Shown here: in pieces, positions 35,595 through 44,378 of the stretch | Position numbering within the stretch: position 1 is the first letter of the stretch | How the letters are laid out: each line of letters opens with the position of its first letter | Assembly: GCF_026343945.1 (NCBI RefSeq) | Contig: NZ_JAPKNJ010000003.1 | Coordinates: forward strand, 1 to 64,000 | Direction of reading: 5' to 3' | Length of the DNA: 64,000 nucleotides | Origin: Kaistia algarum | GTDB lineage: Bacteria > Pseudomonadota > Alphaproteobacteria > Rhizobiales > Kaistiaceae | The notes under the pieces: model-generated | The model's input: the letters and a program-made list of their open reading frames with translations, nothing else | Database searches by the model: none | Told to the model about the DNA's origin: nothing | Program-made: the position numbers and the translations under genes

Positions 35595-37904
35595 GTGAGC
35601 AAATCATGGAGCTATTCAGCTTTGGCGGCGGATACGGCGCGGTCTAGGATTTTTCGGCTCGGGATCTGGGGCCTTGTCGTGGTTGCGCTTGCCTGGGCGG
35701 CGGCTGGTCTTTGGACGGGGCTCAGTTCATCCGGTGCGCCCCGTGCGTTGGTCATGGCCGATGGCTGGACAGCGACTGGCGATTTTGCCGAGACAGCGGG
35801 CATGTCCAACGAGCAATCCATCCCATCCGCTTTCTTCCTCGATCCCAACTTTCGCTTCTGGCAGGCGATCGGCGACAAGGCCAAGCCGGCACGAGGCACC
35901 GTCGTATCCGCATCTTTCGCGGCGCCCGGCTTTCTCGCCGTTCCTTATGCCGGGTTTCCCGACGAGGTGATCGGAAATCGGATCGCAATCCAGTGTGTGG
36001 CTTCGGGAGACGAGTTTCCCGTGTCACGGTTCCGGATGAACGATCAGCGCGCCACCAGTTTTGTCCAATTGCCCGGAGAGTTCTGCTCGGGTCCCGTGCG
36101 GGTCGTTGCCTCCATTGATGGCAGTGAGTTCATCTCCGTGGGAACGCCTTTTGCGATCTCGGAAGCGATGTATGTAGGGCAGACCGGGATACACTCCCGC
36201 GCCATGGTTGTCGCTGCAACATGGGCGATGGGGCTCATCATCTGGTTCCTGTCGGCATTCGCCGTTTCGCGCGGTTCAACCCAAATCGGAGCGGTCACAT
36301 CAGGGATGGTGGGGACCGCTGTCGTCGGTATGGTGTTGATTGCTGCCTTCACGATCGGGCCCGTGTCGGGAAAGGCGGTGGTCTCCACCCTGGCTGTCGC
36401 GGCTCTGGTCGGCGCAGCGCTCGTCTCCTGGAAATGGCGGGACTGGTCGATCGGCTGGCTGCGGAATGTCGCCCTCCCGGCCTCGCTTTGGCTCTTGTTC
36501 GCGTTGTTTGCCGCCGGCCTCGTCACCGCAGCCGACAATGGCAGTGGCGCGTGGTGGATCAATTCGCTCTTCACTCCGCTTCGATGGTCTTCGGACAATC
36601 AGATTCCCTATCAGTTCGCAGAGGCTCTTGTTACCGGCACGCCTCCGTCCGATATCCACTGGGGCCCCTGGCTGGCGACCGATCGCACGCCGCTGCTGAG
36701 CGGATTTCTCCTCGCAGCGCGCGTATTGATAATCACGCCTTTCCAGCGCAGCTTCGGACCGACCTTTATCCCGATCGCCTACATGATGAGTTCGATCGTG
36801 TTCTTGACGGCCTGGGTCGCCGTCTTGGTAGAGATTGTGCGCAGGGCCGATGTAAAGGCCTTGGCGGTCGTCGTACTTCTGGCCTGCACGACCCCCTTCC
36901 TGCTGTTCAATTCCGTCTATGCTTGGCCGAAACTGCTTGGCGCGGCCTATGTGCTGATCGCGTTTGGCCTGCTTATGGACCTGTCGGTTCGCCGCTCGCG
37001 CAATCCGATCGCTCTCTATCTGGTCGCTCTCGCCGCCGTGAGTGCAATACTGGCCCATTCGAGCAACGCTTTTGCGCTCTTCCCGATCGCGCTTCTGTTT
37101 GCGCCAACGCTACTGCGTCAAGGGATTGTGCCCCTGTTCTGCGCTGCGCTCGCCGCGATACTCGTGACGTTGCCATGGCTCTATTGGCAGGCCATTCTGC
37201 AGCCTGGAGGGAATGCCCTTCTGCGCTTCGCTCTCGCCTTCGACTATGAAGCGGGCAACCGCAGCCGTCCGCTGCTTTCGGCCATTCGTGATGCCTATTC
37301 GTCCATGACGTTCAATGGCTGGCTGGCTGGGAAACGGTCCTCCGCGGCACTTATGCTCGGGTTGGAGGCGCCTGATTTCGGAATGCCGGAAATGGCGGCG
37401 CATTCCGCCGGGGCAGGGCCGCTCGGGGCGGCCCGCGTCCTCGACTTTCTTTCTGTCGGCCACGCGCTATCCATCGCTGGCCTGGGTCTGCTGGCGGTCC
37501 CGTTCCTCTCGCACTTTGCCCGCACGGGATTTGCGGCCTCTTCCATGGCGCGGATGGCAGCGCTCGCCGGTGTGACCGGTGTGCTGCTCGGTCTCCTTGT
37601 CATGCTCCCGCCGGGGATCGTGCACCACCAGCCTTATGGCTCGCTGCTGCTCCTTGTTTTGGCGGGAGCACTTGCTATTGCCGCTGCGCCGGCCTGGCTC
37701 ACGGCGAGCGCGACAGTACTGTCGGTTGGCTATTTCGCGGTTGTCTGGGTCTGGCATCCCATTGCTACGGCGGTCACCGTCCATGGATCCGCCATCGCGC
37801 TCATGGTCTGGTCGGCCGCGGGGATCGGCTGGCTGCTCTTCATGTGGCCGAGAGATGACGACGCGGTCCTCCGCGGCTCCAGCGTGGAGGCCAAAGAAGC
37901 ATAG
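35595..37904 (+). CDS. Large multi-spanning membrane protein of unknown function
   Basis: A 769-residue protein with one N-terminal membrane helix (residues ~15-38), a periplasmic domain (~40-205), and then about twelve or more hydrophobic segments. The periplasmic domain contains FRFWQAIGDKAKPARGTVVS, QLPGEFCSGPVRVVASIDG and two cysteine-bearing strands. No catalytic motif is clear, but the layout resembles polysaccharide-modifying or GT-C-like membrane enzymes. The start is GTG at 35595 after GGAAGAGG; the gene begins 23 bp after the previous gene, so they are likely one transcript. A role in the same envelope glycan pathway is inference. Confidence 0.65.
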   Translation: MSKSWSYSALAADTARSRIFRLGIWGLVVVALAWAAAGLWTGLSSSGAPRALVMADGWTATGDFAETAGMSNEQSIPSAFFLDPNFRFWQAIGDKAKPARGTVVSASFAAPGFLAVPYAGFPDEVIGNRIAIQCVASGDEFPVSRFRMNDQRATSFVQLPGEFCSGPVRVVASIDGSEFISVGTPFAISEAMYVGQTGIHSRAMVVAATWAMGLIIWFLSAFAVSRGSTQIGAVTSGMVGTAVVGMVLIAAFTIGPVSGKAVVSTLAVAALVGAALVSWKWRDWSIGWLRNVALPASLWLLFALFAAGLVTAADNGSGAWWINSLFTPLRWSSDNQIPYQFAEALVTGTPPSDIHWGPWLATDRTPLLSGFLLAARVLIITPFQRSFGPTFIPIAYMMSSIVFLTAWVAVLVEIVRRADVKALAVVVLLACTTPFLLFNSVYAWPKLLGAAYVLIAFGLLMDLSVRRSRNPIALYLVALAAVSAILAHSSNAFALFPIALLFAPTLLRQGIVPLFCAALAAILVTLPWLYWQAILQPGGNALLRFALAFDYEAGNRSRPLLSAIRDAYSSMTFNGWLAGKRSSAALMLGLEAPDFGMPEMAAHSAGAGPLGAARVLDFLSVGHALSIAGLGLLAVPFLSHFARTGFAASSMARMAALAGVTGVLLGLLVMLPPGIVHHQPYGSLLLLVLAGALAIAAAPAWLTASATVLSVGYFAVVWVWHPIATAVTVHGSAIALMVWSAAGIGWLLFMWPRDDDAVLRGSSVEAKEA

Positions 37905-37964
37905 CCGGCTTACGAACTTTACGCGGCGCTGCCGACGACCAGAATACGGCGGCTCTTCCCTTCG

Positions 37965-38357
37965 CTATTCGACAGGCTTCGCGGTCACCTTGCTTGCCGC
38001 CGTGCCTTCCTTCGCCTTAGGCTCGGCCTTTGCTTTCGGCGCTGCCTTCGTCTTGGGTTCGGCTTTTGCCTTGGGCTCGGCCTTGGGCTTCGCTGGCTTC
38101 TCAGCCCTCTCGGCGGCGGGCGCTTCCGAGGGCGCGAGTGCGGCAGCCTTTGCCTTCGCCTTGGCCGGCTTCTTTTCGGCTCGCTCGGCCACATCGGTCT
38201 TGACCGGGCTGGCTTTCTTGGCTCTTGGCGTCAACTCGATTTCGAGCTGCGAGCGGGCGAGCCACCAATGGTCGTTGTCGCGGCCATGGGGCCGGCCTTC
38301 CGCGACCCAGATCTCATAGGCTCTGACACGGATCTGTTCGTCGTTCGGTCCTGGCAT
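37965..38357 (-). CDS. DUF2934 protein with Lys-Ala-Pro-rich tail
   Basis: A 130-residue protein. Residues 1-45 are a DUF2934 domain (IRVRAYEIWVAEGRPHGRDN then DHWWLARSQLEIE). The rest is a low-complexity basic tail of repeated PKAK/EPKAK and similar units, suggesting nucleic-acid or protein binding. The function of DUF2934 is unknown. A ribosome-binding site (AAGGAG) precedes the ATG at 38357, and a perfect EcfG-type promoter lies about 40 bp upstream, so the gene is probably in the general stress regulon. Confidence 0.82.
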   Translation of the reverse strand: MPGPNDEQIRVRAYEIWVAEGRPHGRDNDHWWLARSQLEIELTPRAKKASPVKTDVAERAEKKPAKAKAKAAALAPSEAPAAERAEKPAKPKAEPKAKAEPKTKAAPKAKAEPKAKEGTAASKVTAKPVE

Positions 38358-38396
38358 GCTCGATCTCCTTGTCGTCCGCGAAACGGGGCGTTTGCC

Positions 38397-38421
38397 AACG
38401 CCTCAAGGCCACCAGAGTTCC
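38397..38421 (-). promoter_or_regulatory. EcfG-type general stress promoter
   Basis: On the minus strand, GGAAC (38421-38417), a spacer of exactly 16 bp and CGTT (38400-38397) match the consensus GGAAC-N16/17-CGTT of the alphaproteobacterial extracytoplasmic sigma factor EcfG. The -10 element is 40 bp from the DUF2934 start codon. Confidence 0.78.
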
Positions 38422-38616
38422 AGGATGGCCGCCCCAGACCATACTGCCATCGAGGCGGAGTCCTTAGGAAGTCTTACTTGTCGTCATCTGGCCCGGTTTT
38501 GCAGCTTTGGTTGCCCGAAGATTCATCCTGCGCGTTGCAAGCCGGGAGATGAATAAAGGCGCGACAAGACAAACGGATGTAGCGGCGCGCCGTAGAACGG
38601 CGCCTCGCCACGGCTC

Positions 38617-39384
38617 TCAGCCTTTCCAGGAGCCAAGATGCCGGCCGAGACGATCGAAGGCGAGGTCGGTGACGATGGCGAGCAGGGCGACGACGAGTGC
38701 GCCCTGCAGCACATAGGCCGTGTTGAAGCCGGAGAGGCCGACGATGATCGGCAGGCCGAGCGTCTTCGCGCCGACCGTCGAGGCGATCGCCGCCGTTCCG
38801 ATGTTAATGATGACAGAGGTTCGCACGCCCGACAGGACGACCGGCGCTGCCAGAGGCAGCTCGACGCCGAACAGGATGCCTCGCTTTGTCATCCCGATGC
38901 CGCGTGCTGCTTCGCGCACGCTAGCGGGAACGGATTCGATGCCGGCGACGGTCGCCTCGGTGATCGGCAGCAGTCCGTAAAGCGCCAGTGCGATCAGCGC
39001 CGGCGCCGGCCCGAAGCCGAGGAGGGGAACCGCGACAGCGAGGACCGCGACGGGCGGAAAGGTCTGTCCCATGGCGACCACGGTCTCAAGCAGCGGCCGA
39101 AACTCGCGCCCGGACCGGCGCGTGACGAAGATCCCGCCCGCAACGCCGACCAAGGTCGCGGCGGCGCTGGAGATGGCGACGAGGCCGATATGAGCGAGGG
39201 TCAGGCTCCAGAAGCTGTCCTGCTCGAAAAGCGGTCGCTCCTGTCCAGGGAAGAGCGCCGCGAACACCGGCTTCAGCCACGGCATGCCGAAGACGAGCGC
39301 GACCAGTGCGAGGAATGCGACTACCAGCGGATCGATCGCGAACGGGCGCCGGGCTGGCGCTGGATCGGCAGGGGCAAGGCTCAT
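38617..39384 (-). CDS. yehW: Osmoprotectant ABC transporter permease (YehW-like)
   Basis: A 255-residue permease of the glycine-betaine/choline importer family. The ATPase-contact segment is [20 protein letters not shown] near residue 155, and [20 protein letters not shown] precedes it. It is the shorter of the two permeases, as YehW is in E. coli. Its start overlaps the ATPase gene by 4 bp. It is the last gene of the operon, and the E. coli homologues import osmoprotectants with low affinity. Confidence 0.88.
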   Translation of the reverse strand: MSLAPADPAPARRPFAIDPLVVAFLALVALVFGMPWLKPVFAALFPGQERPLFEQDSFWSLTLAHIGLVAISSAAATLVGVAGGIFVTRRSGREFRPLLETVVAMGQTFPPVAVLAVAVPLLGFGPAPALIALALYGLLPITEATVAGIESVPASVREAARGIGMTKRGILFGVELPLAAPVVLSGVRTSVIINIGTAAIASTVGAKTLGLPIIVGLSGFNTAYVLQGALVVALLAIVTDLAFDRLGRHLGSWKG

Positions 39385-40313
39385 GATCGCGGCACCGCGA
39401 GGTCGGCGAGATGCAGGACGCCGAGCGGCCTGCCGTCGGGACCGACCACCCCCAGCTTGTCGACGCCGCGCGACACCAGCAGCGACAGCGCCTGGCGCAG
39501 GCTCGTGGACGCCGCGACCGGCTCGCCCGGCGCCGTCTCCCCGGGGCGCAGGCGCTCGGCGACGGTCTCGATGGCCAGCAGCTTGATGCCGATGTCTTCG
39601 CGGCCCACGAAATCGGCGACAAAATCGTTGGCTGGCCGGGTCAGGATCTCGCGCGGGGTTCCGGTCTGCGCAATCCGGCCGCCTTCGAGAATTACGATGC
39701 GCGAGGCCAGCCGCACCGCCTCGTCCATGTCGTGCGTGACGAGGACGATGGTCGTTCCCGATCCCGCGTGGATGCGGAGCATTTCGGCCTGCAGCGTATC
39801 GCGGGTCACCGGATCGAGCGCGCCGAACGGCTCGTCCATCAGGAGGATCTGAGGGTCAGCTGCCAGCGCCCGTGCCACGCCGACGCGCTGCTGCTGACCG
39901 CCCGATAGGTGGTGCGGATAGCGGGCGCGATAGGTTTCGGGGTCGAGGCCGAGGAGGGTGAGGAGTTCGGTGACGCGGTCGCGGATACGCGCCTTTGGCC
40001 ATTTCAGCAGCTTCGGCACCGTCGCGATATTCTCCTCCACCGTCCGGTGCGGAAAGAGGCCGATGGACTGAATGGCGTAGCCCATGCGGCGGCGCAGTTC
40101 CTCGATCCGGAACGACCGGATCTCTTCGCCGGCGAAGAGGATGCGGCCGCGGTCGTGCTCGATCAGGCGGTTGATCATCTTCAGCGTCGTCGTCTTGCCG
40201 GAGCCGGACGGGCCGATCAGCACGCAGAACTCGCCGGCCTCGATCTTGAGAGAAAGATCGTCGACGGCGGCAAACTCGCCATAATGCTTGCCGACATGTT
40301 CGAACTCGATCAT
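39381..40313 (-). CDS. yehX: Osmoprotectant ABC transporter ATP-binding protein (YehX-like)
   Basis: A 310-residue ATPase. It has Walker [18 protein letters not shown] near residue 36, the signature [16 protein letters not shown] near 137, and Walker [15 protein letters not shown] near 155. The C-terminal part (from about residue 255) is a CBS-like regulatory segment, common in the OpuCA/ProV group and thought to sense ionic strength. It overlaps both neighbouring permease genes by 4 bp and so is translationally coupled to them. Confidence 0.92.
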   Translation of the reverse strand: MIEFEHVGKHYGEFAAVDDLSLKIEAGEFCVLIGPSGSGKTTTLKMINRLIEHDRGRILFAGEEIRSFRIEELRRRMGYAIQSIGLFPHRTVEENIATVPKLLKWPKARIRDRVTELLTLLGLDPETYRARYPHHLSGGQQQRVGVARALAADPQILLMDEPFGALDPVTRDTLQAEMLRIHAGSGTTIVLVTHDMDEAVRLASRIVILEGGRIAQTGTPREILTRPANDFVADFVGREDIGIKLLAIETVAERLRPGETAPGEPVAASTSLRQALSLLVSRGVDKLGVVGPDGRPLGVLHLADLAVPRS

Positions 40314-41518
40314 GCGGCGTTCCTCCTCATCATCGATATGGCGAGCTTCAGCAGGACATCGGCGGCAACGGCGAGCGCGACCAGCGGCACGACGCCGAGC
40401 AGCACCAGATCGAGAGCGCTCGCCGCGAGGCCCTGAAAGATGATGGCGCCGAGGCCGCCGGCGCCGATGAGGGCGGCGACCGCCGTCATGCCGACCGCCT
40501 GGACTACCGTGACGCGCAGCCCCGCCAGCAGCACGGGCAAAGCGAGCGGCGCCTGGACGCTGCGGAAAATCTGGCCGCGCGTCATGCCCATTCCAGTGGC
40601 GGCATCGACGGCGGAAACGGGAACCTGTTCGAGCCCCGCCGCGGTACTCCGCGCGATCGGCAGCAGCGAATAAAGCGTCAGCGCGATGATCGCCGGGGTC
40701 GCACCAATGCCGGAAATGCCGAGCGCTCCCAGCGCTGGGGCGATCGCGACGAGGCCGGAGAGCGGCGCGATCAGCAGGCCGAAGAGGGCGATGGAGGGGA
40801 TCGTCTGGATGACGTTCAAGACGGCGAAGAGCGGGCCTCGCAGGCGGGCGCTCCGAAAGGCGGCGATGCCGAGCGGGATGCCGATGAGAAGCGTCGGAAC
40901 AAGCGTCGCGCCCACGATCTGGATGTGGCGGAGGACCGCCTCGGCGAAGACTTCGCGGCGATTGGCATATTCCTTGAGGATGGAAAGGCTGTCGGCGCCG
41001 CCCAAGAAAAGCACGGCGAGCGTCGGCAGCGTCAGCGCCAGGCCGGCCGCGAGCCTTGCGGCGGGAGAAAGACCCAGGCGCTGCATCGCGTCGGCCGCGA
41101 TCAGGACAGTCGCCGCCTCCAGGATCCAGAACGCGCCGCCGAAGGAGGTTCGCGCCGCTGGCGCAGCCGGATCGAACAGCCGAAGCGCGGCGTCGCCGGC
41201 AAGCCAGAGCAAGGAGGCCGCGAGGATCGCGGCCGCAAGCGCCACGGCGAGGTGAAGCCCGCGTCGTCCCGGCATGAAGATGCCGACGAGGATCACCACC
41301 GCCGGAGCGAAGGCGACGATACGGCCGCCCTCAATGATGACGCCCCACGGCACGGGCTGGCCGGAGAGGAGCCGATTGGGCGAACGCGACAGGAAGTCGA
41401 GCGCAACGGCTCCGATGAGGCCGATGGCGACGAGGAGGAGACGGACCCGGTTCAGCCGCGGCTCCGCCTCGCCCTGATCACCTTCGACTTCGCCAGCCGG
41501 CTCCGATGCGGATCGCAT
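40310..41518 (-). CDS. yehY: Osmoprotectant ABC transporter permease (YehY-like)
   Basis: A 402-residue permease. The N-terminal ~170 residues carry extra hydrophobic helices, as in E. coli YehY (385 residues), followed by a permease core with the ATPase-contact loop DAATGMGMTRGQIFRSVQAP near residue 305. IQIVGATLVPTLLIGIPLGI is also typical. It lies between the binding-protein and ATPase genes, 13 bp after the former and overlapping the latter by 4 bp. Confidence 0.9.
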   Translation of the reverse strand: MRSASEPAGEVEGDQGEAEPRLNRVRLLLVAIGLIGAVALDFLSRSPNRLLSGQPVPWGVIIEGGRIVAFAPAVVILVGIFMPGRRGLHLAVALAAAILAASLLWLAGDAALRLFDPAAPAARTSFGGAFWILEAATVLIAADAMQRLGLSPAARLAAGLALTLPTLAVLFLGGADSLSILKEYANRREVFAEAVLRHIQIVGATLVPTLLIGIPLGIAAFRSARLRGPLFAVLNVIQTIPSIALFGLLIAPLSGLVAIAPALGALGISGIGATPAIIALTLYSLLPIARSTAAGLEQVPVSAVDAATGMGMTRGQIFRSVQAPLALPVLLAGLRVTVVQAVGMTAVAALIGAGGLGAIIFQGLAASALDLVLLGVVPLVALAVAADVLLKLAISMMRRNAA

Positions 41519-41531
41519 CGAACCCTACCGC

Positions 41532-42473
41532 CTATTTCAGCAATCCCTTCGACTTCAGATAGTCCGTCGCGACCTGCTTCGGATCGAGGCCGTCGACCGC
41601 AATCTTGGCGTTGAGGCTCTGCAGCGCCGGGCCGTCCAGCGTCTGGAAGACGGGCGCCAGAAGGTCGGCGATCTGCGGATAGTCCTTCAGCACGGCCTCA
41701 CGAATGATCGGCGCGGGCGCATAGACTGGTTGGACGCCCTTGTCGTCGGCGAGCGCAATGAGGCCGAGCGCGGCGAGCGCACCATCCGTGCCATAAGCGA
41801 GAGAGCCGTTGACGCCCGAGGTCTGCTCGGCGGCCGCCTTGATGAAGGTCGTGGTGTCACCGCCGGCCAGCGTCACGATCTGGTCGGATCCGAGCTTGAA
41901 TCCATAAGCTGTCTGGAAGGCCGGCAGGGCAGCAGGGCTTTCGACGAACTCCGCCGAAGCTGCCATCTTGAAGGTGCCGCCCCCATTGATCCAGGTCGCG
42001 AACTGCTCCAGCGACGCCAGCTGGTTGGCGTCGGCCACGTCCTTGCGGATGGCGATCACCCAGGTGTTGTCGGCCGGGGCGGGCGTCAGCCAGACAATCT
42101 TGTTGGCGTCGAAGTCGAGCTGCTTGACCTTCTCGTAGCCTTCTTTCGCATTCTTCCAGACCGGATCGCTGTCGACCGAGAAGAAGAAGGCGCCATTGCC
42201 CGTATATTCGGGATAGATGTCGATCTCGCCGGCCGTGATCGCGCCGCGCACGATCTTGGTATTGCCGAGCGACACCTTGTTCACCGTCGGGATGCCGTTC
42301 GCATCGAGCACGGCGATAATGATGTTGCCGAGAAGCGACCCCTCGGTATCGATCTTGGAGCCGACTTTGACGGGTTCGGCTGCGAAAGTCGCGGAAGGAA
42401 TGGCCAGCGGTAGCCCGGCGGCCAGCGTGATCGCGGCCGCGAGGAGCGTGCGGCGGCTGATGAAGGGGGACAT
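41532..42473 (-). CDS. osmF: Osmoprotectant-binding protein OsmF/YehZ-like
   Basis: A 313-residue periplasmic binding protein of the OpuAC/OsmF family. The twin-arginine-containing N-terminus MSPFISRRTLLAAAITLAAG is a signal peptide ending near TFAA. Mature features include VKVGSKIDTEGSLLGNIIIA and GEIDIYPEYTGNGAFFF, the standard ligand-site block. The start at 42473 is preceded by TGGAGAC; an upstream start at 42557 would hide the signal peptide. It is the first gene of the importer operon; 239 bp of non-coding sequence separate it from the cysteine hydrolase. Confidence 0.92.
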   Translation of the reverse strand: MSPFISRRTLLAAAITLAAGLPLAIPSATFAAEPVKVGSKIDTEGSLLGNIIIAVLDANGIPTVNKVSLGNTKIVRGAITAGEIDIYPEYTGNGAFFFSVDSDPVWKNAKEGYEKVKQLDFDANKIVWLTPAPADNTWVIAIRKDVADANQLASLEQFATWINGGGTFKMAASAEFVESPAALPAFQTAYGFKLGSDQIVTLAGGDTTTFIKAAAEQTSGVNGSLAYGTDGALAALGLIALADDKGVQPVYAPAPIIREAVLKDYPQIADLLAPVFQTLDGPALQSLNAKIAVDGLDPKQVATDYLKSKGLLK

Positions 42474-42712
42474 CGCGTTGTCTCCAGTGGGGGCGGCGAA
42501 AGCCGCGTCGGATGACGGTACGGGGTTGCAACGCCTGAGGACCGGCAGGCGATCCATTGTCTAAGTTTAACCTGACGGAGGGATGAAATCATCGGTCGAT
42601 AGGCGAACGTTCGTGCTTTGTTCCTTAAACGATTAGAATGATTTTCCGTATCCGTGCGGAGCTAGGAACATCATTCCCGAACGGTGTCAGTGGCCTTTGC
42701 CGGGGATGCCCG

Positions 42713-43489
42713 TTATGCCGAAACAATGCCGGCGAGAACATCCGCGGAGCGCGTCACGAATCCGAAGCATTGGCGAACATTGTAGACCGTTGCCTGCATG
42801 CAGTAGTCGGGCGACGTCGTCGCCGAGCAATCTTCCAGCAGCAACGTGTCATAGCCATGGAAATTCGCGTCCATCAGGGTCGCGAGCACGCATTGGTCGG
42901 CGTTGACCCCGGCGAAGAGCAGCGTCGTCAGGCCGAGATTGCGCAGGATGCTGTCGAGAGCAGTGTCGACGAAGCCGGACATGCGATATTTCGCGATATG
43001 GATGTCGGAGGGCTCCGGCACGAGTTCATCGACGATCGCCGCCGCCCAACTCCCCGCTTCCAGCACTGGTGCGCCATTCTTCGGGAGCGGGTCGCCGAGG
43101 CCGATGCCGGCGCCCGTCGGATTATAGACGTGGAGAAGGGCCGGGCTGAGATTGAGCTTGTCGGGCCGGTTGCCCCAGTTCACCCACAGGACGCAGACGC
43201 CCTCACGGCGCAAAGCTGGCAGCAGGTGCGCCAGCGGTTCGATCGGGCGACGGGCCGGCTCGACGTCGACGCCGATGCCGGCGAGCCATCCATCCGGATG
43301 GCAGAAGTCGTTCTGCATGTCGATGATGACGATGCCAGTCCGCGCCAGGTCGATGCTGATTTGTTTGGGCGGGGCCGCGAAGGTGATCGGCCGCACTGGA
43401 CGGGGAGCGCGCGCGAGATCGGCGCTCGTATCGCTCACCTGCCAGACGTTGCGCTCGCTGGATCCCAGAGGCCTCAGCCTTTCATTCAT
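42713..43489 (-). CDS. Cysteine hydrolase (isochorismatase-like family)
   Basis: A 258-residue amidohydrolase of the isochorismatase-like cysteine hydrolase family. The catalytic triad is visible: Asp in VIIDMQNDFCHPDG near residue 57, Lys in IHIAKYRMSGFVDTAL near 168, and Cys in FAGVNADQCVLATLMDANF near 203. Relatives cleave ureidoacrylate, biuret, N-carbamoylsarcosine and similar amides; the exact substrate is unknown. The ATG at 43489 follows GGAAGAGAG; an upstream frame start lacks homology. It is divergent from the deaminase, and such pairs often act in one nitrogen-scavenging pathway. Confidence 0.87.
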   Translation of the reverse strand: MNERLRPLGSSERNVWQVSDTSADLARAPRPVRPITFAAPPKQISIDLARTGIVIIDMQNDFCHPDGWLAGIGVDVEPARRPIEPLAHLLPALRREGVCVLWVNWGNRPDKLNLSPALLHVYNPTGAGIGLGDPLPKNGAPVLEAGSWAAAIVDELVPEPSDIHIAKYRMSGFVDTALDSILRNLGLTTLLFAGVNADQCVLATLMDANFHGYDTLLLEDCSATTSPDYCMQATVYNVRQCFGFVTRSADVLAGIVSA

Positions 43490-43738
43490 GTCGCTCTCTT
43501 CCGTGTCGCATTCGAACTGGTGCCGATGGGCCGGCACAGATTTTAGGCAGGTAGGACCCGTGCTTCGACGCAATTTCACGTCGATTTGGATCCCGATGGC
43601 GCAAAACGCGAACTGCGTTCAACACAAGCAATCCGTTCAGCAAGAATCGAGCCGGCAGAGCCGCGCTCGTGCATGGTACAGTGGGTTATAGATGCTCGTG
43701 TGCCAGACCCTGAAGGAAAGACCTTCCGGGGACGCACC

Positions 43739-44296
43739 ATGGCCGCGCATCCACAGGAGAACGACGTGTCGTCCGAACCCGCCCAGCCTGCCGTGACCGG
43801 TCTCGATCACGAGCATTTCCTTCGCCTCGCCTTCGTGGTTGCCGAGCGCTCGCTCGCCAGCGGCCAGCACCCCTTCGGTGCCATTCTCGTCGATGGCGCC
43901 GGCAAGGTTCTGATGGAGCAGGAAAACGGCTTCATGCCGTATCACGACATGACGGGGCACGCCGAGCGCGTGCTGATGACGCGCGCGGGCATCGCCTTTG
44001 GCGCGGAGACGATGGCGGACTGCACGCTCTACACGTCGGCGGAGCCGTGCGCGATGTGCGCGGGCGCTGCCTATTGGGTAGGTGTGGGCCGGGTCGTCTA
44101 CGGCCTCAGCGAGAAGCGCCTGAAGGCGATGACAGGGAATCATCCGGAGAACCCGACGCTGGATCTGCCCTGCGAGGTCGTTTTCGCCGCGGGACAGCGG
44201 AAGATCGAAGTTATCGGGCCGTTGCTGGAGGACGAGGCGGCAAAGCTCCATGAGGCGGCGTGGGCCAAACATGGCCAAGGCGATGTCGGCGGCTGA
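43739..44296 (+). CDS. Nucleoside/base deaminase (CDA-like fold)
   Basis: A 185-residue zinc deaminase of the guanine/cytosine/tRNA-adenosine deaminase group. The zinc site is GHAERVLMTRAG (His and Glu near residue 80) and SAEPCAMCAGAAYWVG (two Cys near 100). It is larger than TadA and resembles guanine or cytosine deaminases, but the substrate cannot be fixed. ATG at 43739; the frame is open further upstream. It is divergent from the cysteine hydrolase. Confidence 0.85.
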   Translation: MAAHPQENDVSSEPAQPAVTGLDHEHFLRLAFVVAERSLASGQHPFGAILVDGAGKVLMEQENGFMPYHDMTGHAERVLMTRAGIAFGAETMADCTLYTSAEPCAMCAGAAYWVGVGRVVYGLSEKRLKAMTGNHPENPTLDLPCEVVFAAGQRKIEVIGPLLEDEAAKLHEAAWAKHGQGDVGG

Positions 44297-44378
44297 AACG
44301 TTGCAGCGCCTTCTGGCGCGATGCCGGATCCGCCTATAGGTTCTCCGTGGATGGTTGCGATGGGACGGGGCGGGCCAG

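Noticed and set aside
42560..42640. Possible EcfG promoter upstream of the osmoprotectant importer
   Set aside because: GGAAC and CGTT are present on the minus strand but only 10 bp apart, not the required 16-17.
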